Assembly (NCBI GenBank): GCA_023807065.1
Contig: JAJJLU010000333.1
Coordinates: forward strand, 41,056 to 105,055
DNA from: Isotricha intestinalis
Lineage: Eukaryota; Ciliophora; Litostomatea; Vestibuliferida; Isotrichidae
Length of the DNA: 64,000 nucleotides
Direction: 5' to 3'
Of the stretch, positions 61,335-64,000 are shown piece by piece; within the stretch, counting starts at the first letter, position 1; every line of letters starts with the position of its first letter. Below the pieces are notes generated by a model. That model searched no databases. It worked only from the letters and a program-made list of their open reading frames with translations, and was not told the origin of the DNA. The position numbers and the translations under genes are program-made.

Positions 61335-63161
61335 TTAAAATTTATCTTTACTTCTCCCTTTAAAATTATTACTCATTCTTAATAACTTACTAGTTGCATA
61401 ATGTGCATTCATTTTAAAAACTTCAGTTAAAACATTATTAGGTTTTAAAGAGCAAATAGTAAAATTTTCATTTTTAATGATAACATTGCCTTCCCAAATA
61501 TGTTCATCTTTTTTTTTTAAATATATAAAATCATATCCATCTAATATACAACAACCAATAGAATTATCATCTAATTTAATTTTAAATTTAGTTTCAACTC
61601 CAATTTTAACACTTGAACTTCCATTTTTTGGTTCAATTAAATGAGCAGAATAATTATCTAAACAAATTTTGCTTTTAATTTTTTTAAAAGCTTCTTCTTT
61701 TTCTAATATAAGACCCATTGAAGGTATTCTTACACTTTTTGGTCTATTTAATTTCAATTCTTCTAAAAATTTTTTTTTTTTTTTTTTTAATCTTCTTTCT
61801 TTTTTTAATTGTTCTAAATATTTTTCTTGAGAATCATCTACTATTACTTTATAATTTATTAAAGGTTTATATTCTATATTATTTGAACCATAAGGATGAA
61901 ATGATATACATATATAATATTCTCCTTTTTTTGGAAAAGTAGGTTCTAAAGAATAAATATTTTTCTTATTGTTATAATTAAATTTAACTTCTGATATTTT
62001 TGTCTTTAAATTTCCTTGAAATAAAGAACATTGAATTAGCATATTTTTTAATTTTAATTTTATAACTAAATTCATATTACAATGAATAATAGGAAAAGTA
62101 TGAGTTAATAATTCAATTTCATATTCATAAACATTTTTATAAAATTGATGTAAATTAATAAATCTCTTATTAATAAATTGTTTAGTAGTGATAATTTTAG
62201 GTAAAAATTGCCAATCATCATCATTCGGTCTATGTGTTTCAATTAAAAATTCAGGTTGAGTGATAAAAAAATAAGGATTAAAATTCTTTTCTTTTAATTC
62301 TTCATTTTTATCAATTCCACCACTTCCAAATAAAGGATCACAAAAATACCATTCACCTTGAATAAATATTGCAACCCAATAATGATTTATTTGTAATACA
62401 TTTGTGTCTTTTTTAAATGGTTTATCTAATAATTTACAATATCCTTTTATATGTTTAAATTTTAAATTATTTACTTTACACATATATTCAAATATTTTAC
62501 AAAATTGATTATTATTACATAAACCACTTTTAAATATTATTTCATAATCTTTTTGATCTTTATTTATTTCTTTATAATCATAATTCATTTGAGTACAAAC
62601 ATAATAAAAAATAGAAGCATAATGAGTTAAATCAACATAATTATTATTATATTGAAATAAATATTTAGAAATAGTTTCTATATTATTTAATTGTCTTGAA
62701 GGAGCATGATGAATAAAATTTAAAAAATTAAATGAAGTAAATATTGTTCTTAATAAATTTAATCTATCTAATAAATTTTTTGGAATTGGAGGTAATAATT
62801 TTCCTTTATAAGAATATTTTTCTCTTTTTATAGGAGAAAATAATCTTGGTGGTTTTATAAATATTGATCTATAATTTCTTATTTTTGCTGTTTGAGTACG
62901 AAAATTTTGATGAGTAGTATTATTATATTCATTTTCTGTTGTTTGAGTTGAGTTTTTTAATATATTATTTTTTGAATATGAAGTTTGTGGACGAAAATTT
63001 AATGTAGTACTATTATTATTTGATGCTATATCTTTTTTGATATTTTGTGTTTTATCGTTTTTTTTTAATATATATTTTGAAATATTTTTTAAAAATGATT
63101 TTTTTGGATTTTCTATATTCGGAAGTTTTATTAATCTATCTTTTTTTTTTGAATTTTTCAT
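61335..63161 (-). CDS. KY/hillarin-type transglutaminase-like protein
   Basis: 608 residues. After a basic, disordered N-terminus (~150), a transglutaminase-like papain fold is evident. The catalytic Cys is in FKSGLCNNNQFCKIFEYMC (helix and spacing as in KY/hillarin proteins), His in NHYWVAI and Asp in FCDPLFGSGG, so the Cys-His-Asp triad appears intact. The remainder contains two Ig-like beta regions, the last beginning LIEPKNGSSSVKIGVETKFK, as in KY-family proteins. Such proteins act at the cytoskeleton (muscle cross-linking in animals, cytokinesis in yeast Cyk3); most have little proven enzymatic activity. Here the partner is unknown. Confidence 0.85.
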   Translation of the reverse strand: MKNSKKKDRLIKLPNIENPKKSFLKNISKYILKKNDKTQNIKKDIASNNNSTTLNFRPQTSYSKNNILKNSTQTTENEYNNTTHQNFRTQTAKIRNYRSIFIKPPRLFSPIKREKYSYKGKLLPPIPKNLLDRLNLLRTIFTSFNFLNFIHHAPSRQLNNIETISKYLFQYNNNYVDLTHYASIFYYVCTQMNYDYKEINKDQKDYEIIFKSGLCNNNQFCKIFEYMCKVNNLKFKHIKGYCKLLDKPFKKDTNVLQINHYWVAIFIQGEWYFCDPLFGSGGIDKNEELKEKNFNPYFFITQPEFLIETHRPNDDDWQFLPKIITTKQFINKRFINLHQFYKNVYEYEIELLTHTFPIIHCNMNLVIKLKLKNMLIQCSLFQGNLKTKISEVKFNYNNKKNIYSLEPTFPKKGEYYICISFHPYGSNNIEYKPLINYKVIVDDSQEKYLEQLKKERRLKKKKKKFLEELKLNRPKSVRIPSMGLILEKEEAFKKIKSKICLDNYSAHLIEPKNGSSSVKIGVETKFKIKLDDNSIGCCILDGYDFIYLKKKDEHIWEGNVIIKNENFTICSLKPNNVLTEVFKMNAHYATSKLLRMSNNFKGRSKDKF

Positions 63162-63243
63162 TGATTTTATATTATTTTTTATATTATTTACATAAATAAA
63201 ATTTTTTGAGTTTTTTTTTAAAGAAAAAAATCAAAAGAAAAAA

Positions 63244-64000
63244 ATGTCAGAAATAGATGGAAATAAATCAAAAGATTCAGAAAATTTGAAAATGGATGTT
63301 AAAGATAAAATGCTTCGTTCAAGTTTTAATCTATTCTCATATGATAATGAAAATGATGATAAGGATAAAAAAATTAATTCATATTGTTTTGAAAATGAAA
63401 CTCCCGGTTTTTATGAACCATCAAGAGAAGAATCAAAAAAAAATGATTTTGACAATCAAATTACAGCTAATAGAATTCATAATCCTATTGAATTTAAATA
63501 TGTAGAAAGAAAAATAATAAATAATTCATCAATAATAGATCCATTGGCGGATGATAAAACAAAAAATAAAAAAGATCTCAAATCAACTCAAGATAAATCA
63601 AATAATATGTATTCAATTCAGGAAGAAAAGAATAATGAAAATTTATATACAAAAACTGATGGAAATGAAGGAGAAACAACAGATCCAAATAAATTTCCAG
63701 GTTCCAACCAGGAAAAAGATGAAATAAATGATGATAGGGATAATAATTGTATTCGAACTGATAATGAGGATGATAATAATATTATTATAAAAAAAATTAA
63801 ACAAAAGAAAGAAATAAATATTAAAAAGTTATTATCATATGATAAAACACATAATTATTTATTAAATAAGGAATATAAATTTAAAAACTTAATAGAAAGA
63901 AAAAAGAATTTTTTGAATGATATAATGTATTCAAATCTTCCTTTTTCAAAATTGGAAAATATTGAAAACTTTAAAAAACCAAAAGAATATGAAAAAGAGA
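63244..64000 (+). CDS. Partial gene running off the right edge, unrecognised
   Basis: ATG at 63244, open without stop for 252 codons to the window end. The N-terminus is acidic and hydrophilic (MSEIDGNKSKDSENLKMD), rich in Asp, Asn, Lys and Glu, with no signal peptide. The last part turns more helical (NIKKLLSYDKTHNYLLNKEY), suggesting a folded domain begins near the edge. Function cannot be told from this fragment. The start is 82 nt from the divergent gene ending at 63161. Confidence 0.75.
   Translation, partial: MSEIDGNKSKDSENLKMDVKDKMLRSSFNLFSYDNENDDKDKKINSYCFENETPGFYEPSREESKKNDFDNQITANRIHNPIEFKYVERKIINNSSIIDPLADDKTKNKKDLKSTQDKSNNMYSIQEEKNNENLYTKTDGNEGETTDPNKFPGSNQEKDEINDDRDNNCIRTDNEDDNNIIIKKIKQKKEINIKKLLSYDKTHNYLLNKEYKFKNLIERKKNFLNDIMYSNLPFSKLENIENFKKPKEYEKE

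Noticed and set aside
1..64000. Use of the UAA/UAG=Gln or UGA=Trp code for the whole window
   Set aside because: ORFs of 2,201, 1,569 and 1,118 codons contain none of these triplets internally while using CAA and TGG freely; several proteins end at TAA exactly where the family ends (for example Rab ...QCC).
1..64000. Gut chytrid fungus as source (also AT-rich, poly-Asn, flagellated)
   Set aside because: EF-hand-bearing Ca2+-dependent kinases, the IP3R-type channel and 27-43 nt introns fit a ciliate better; not excluded with certainty.

Overview
The window is nuclear DNA of a eukaryotic microbe with very AT-rich sequence (roughly 80% A+T by eye). Genes are dense, introns are rare and very short (27-43 nt, GTA...AG), Asn runs are common, and there are no operons, ribosome binding sites, CRISPR arrays, insertion sequences or recognisable tRNA/rRNA genes. 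Gene content suggests a ciliated protist, most likely an alveolate and probably a ciliate. The evidence is a CCDC61/VFL3-type basal-body protein, Ca2+-regulated kinases with EF-hands (absent from fungi), a PKA regulatory subunit, an IP3/ryanodine-receptor-type channel, a Cys-rich multi-pass surface protein and a two-helix membrane protein of a kind common in ciliates. The large ORFs (up to 2,201 codons) contain no internal TAA, TAG or TGA, and almost every gene I checked ends in TAA, so the standard code applies. That argues against Tetrahymena/Paramecium-type codes and fits groups that kept the standard code, such as heterotrichs or gut litostomes. The taxon itself is inference. Layout. 1-6.5 kb: a Hippo/MST-type kinase (-), an unknown acidic protein (+), a divergent Ras-like GTPase (-) and a divergent pair of unknown genes. 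6.5-16.2 kb, all minus: a two-TM membrane protein, a spinster-like MFS transporter with two mini-introns, a catalytically dead pepsin-like protein, a Ca2+-dependent protein kinase with a poly-Asn insert in its catalytic domain, and a secreted helical protein. 16.8-23.7 kb, all plus: an ERGIC/Erv41-46 cargo receptor, a coiled-coil protein, VFL3/CCDC61 and a PKA regulatory subunit. 23.7-25.9 kb is the largest gene-poor stretch and holds decayed coding sequence. 25.9-34.6 kb: a coiled-coil protein, a PP2C phosphatase, a CAMK-like kinase, a second coiled-coil protein and a SPRY protein with a frameshift. 34.9-41.5 kb: the 2,201-residue calcium-release-type channel. 42.5-47.5 kb: a Brahma/STH1-type SNF2 ATPase and a myristoylatable HAD phosphatase. 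48.6-54.1 kb: a Rab GTPase and the Cys-rich receptor. 54.4-64 kb: a possible 88-residue gene, an EF-hand/PH/kinase protein, a coiled-coil gene split by a 1-nt shift in an A12 tract, two unknowns, a KY/transglutaminase-like protein and a gene running off the end. Taken together the window is rich in signalling genes: four protein kinases, one phosphatase, PKA-R, a Ca2+ channel and two small GTPases, plus secretory-pathway and cilium-associated genes. The most unusual items are the channel, in which two UBR-type zinc modules occupy the place of the IP3-binding domains, and the PKA regulatory subunit whose two cyclic-nucleotide pockets have both lost the phosphate-binding Arg. Many intergenic spacers carry coding-like relics whose in-frame stops are mostly TAA.
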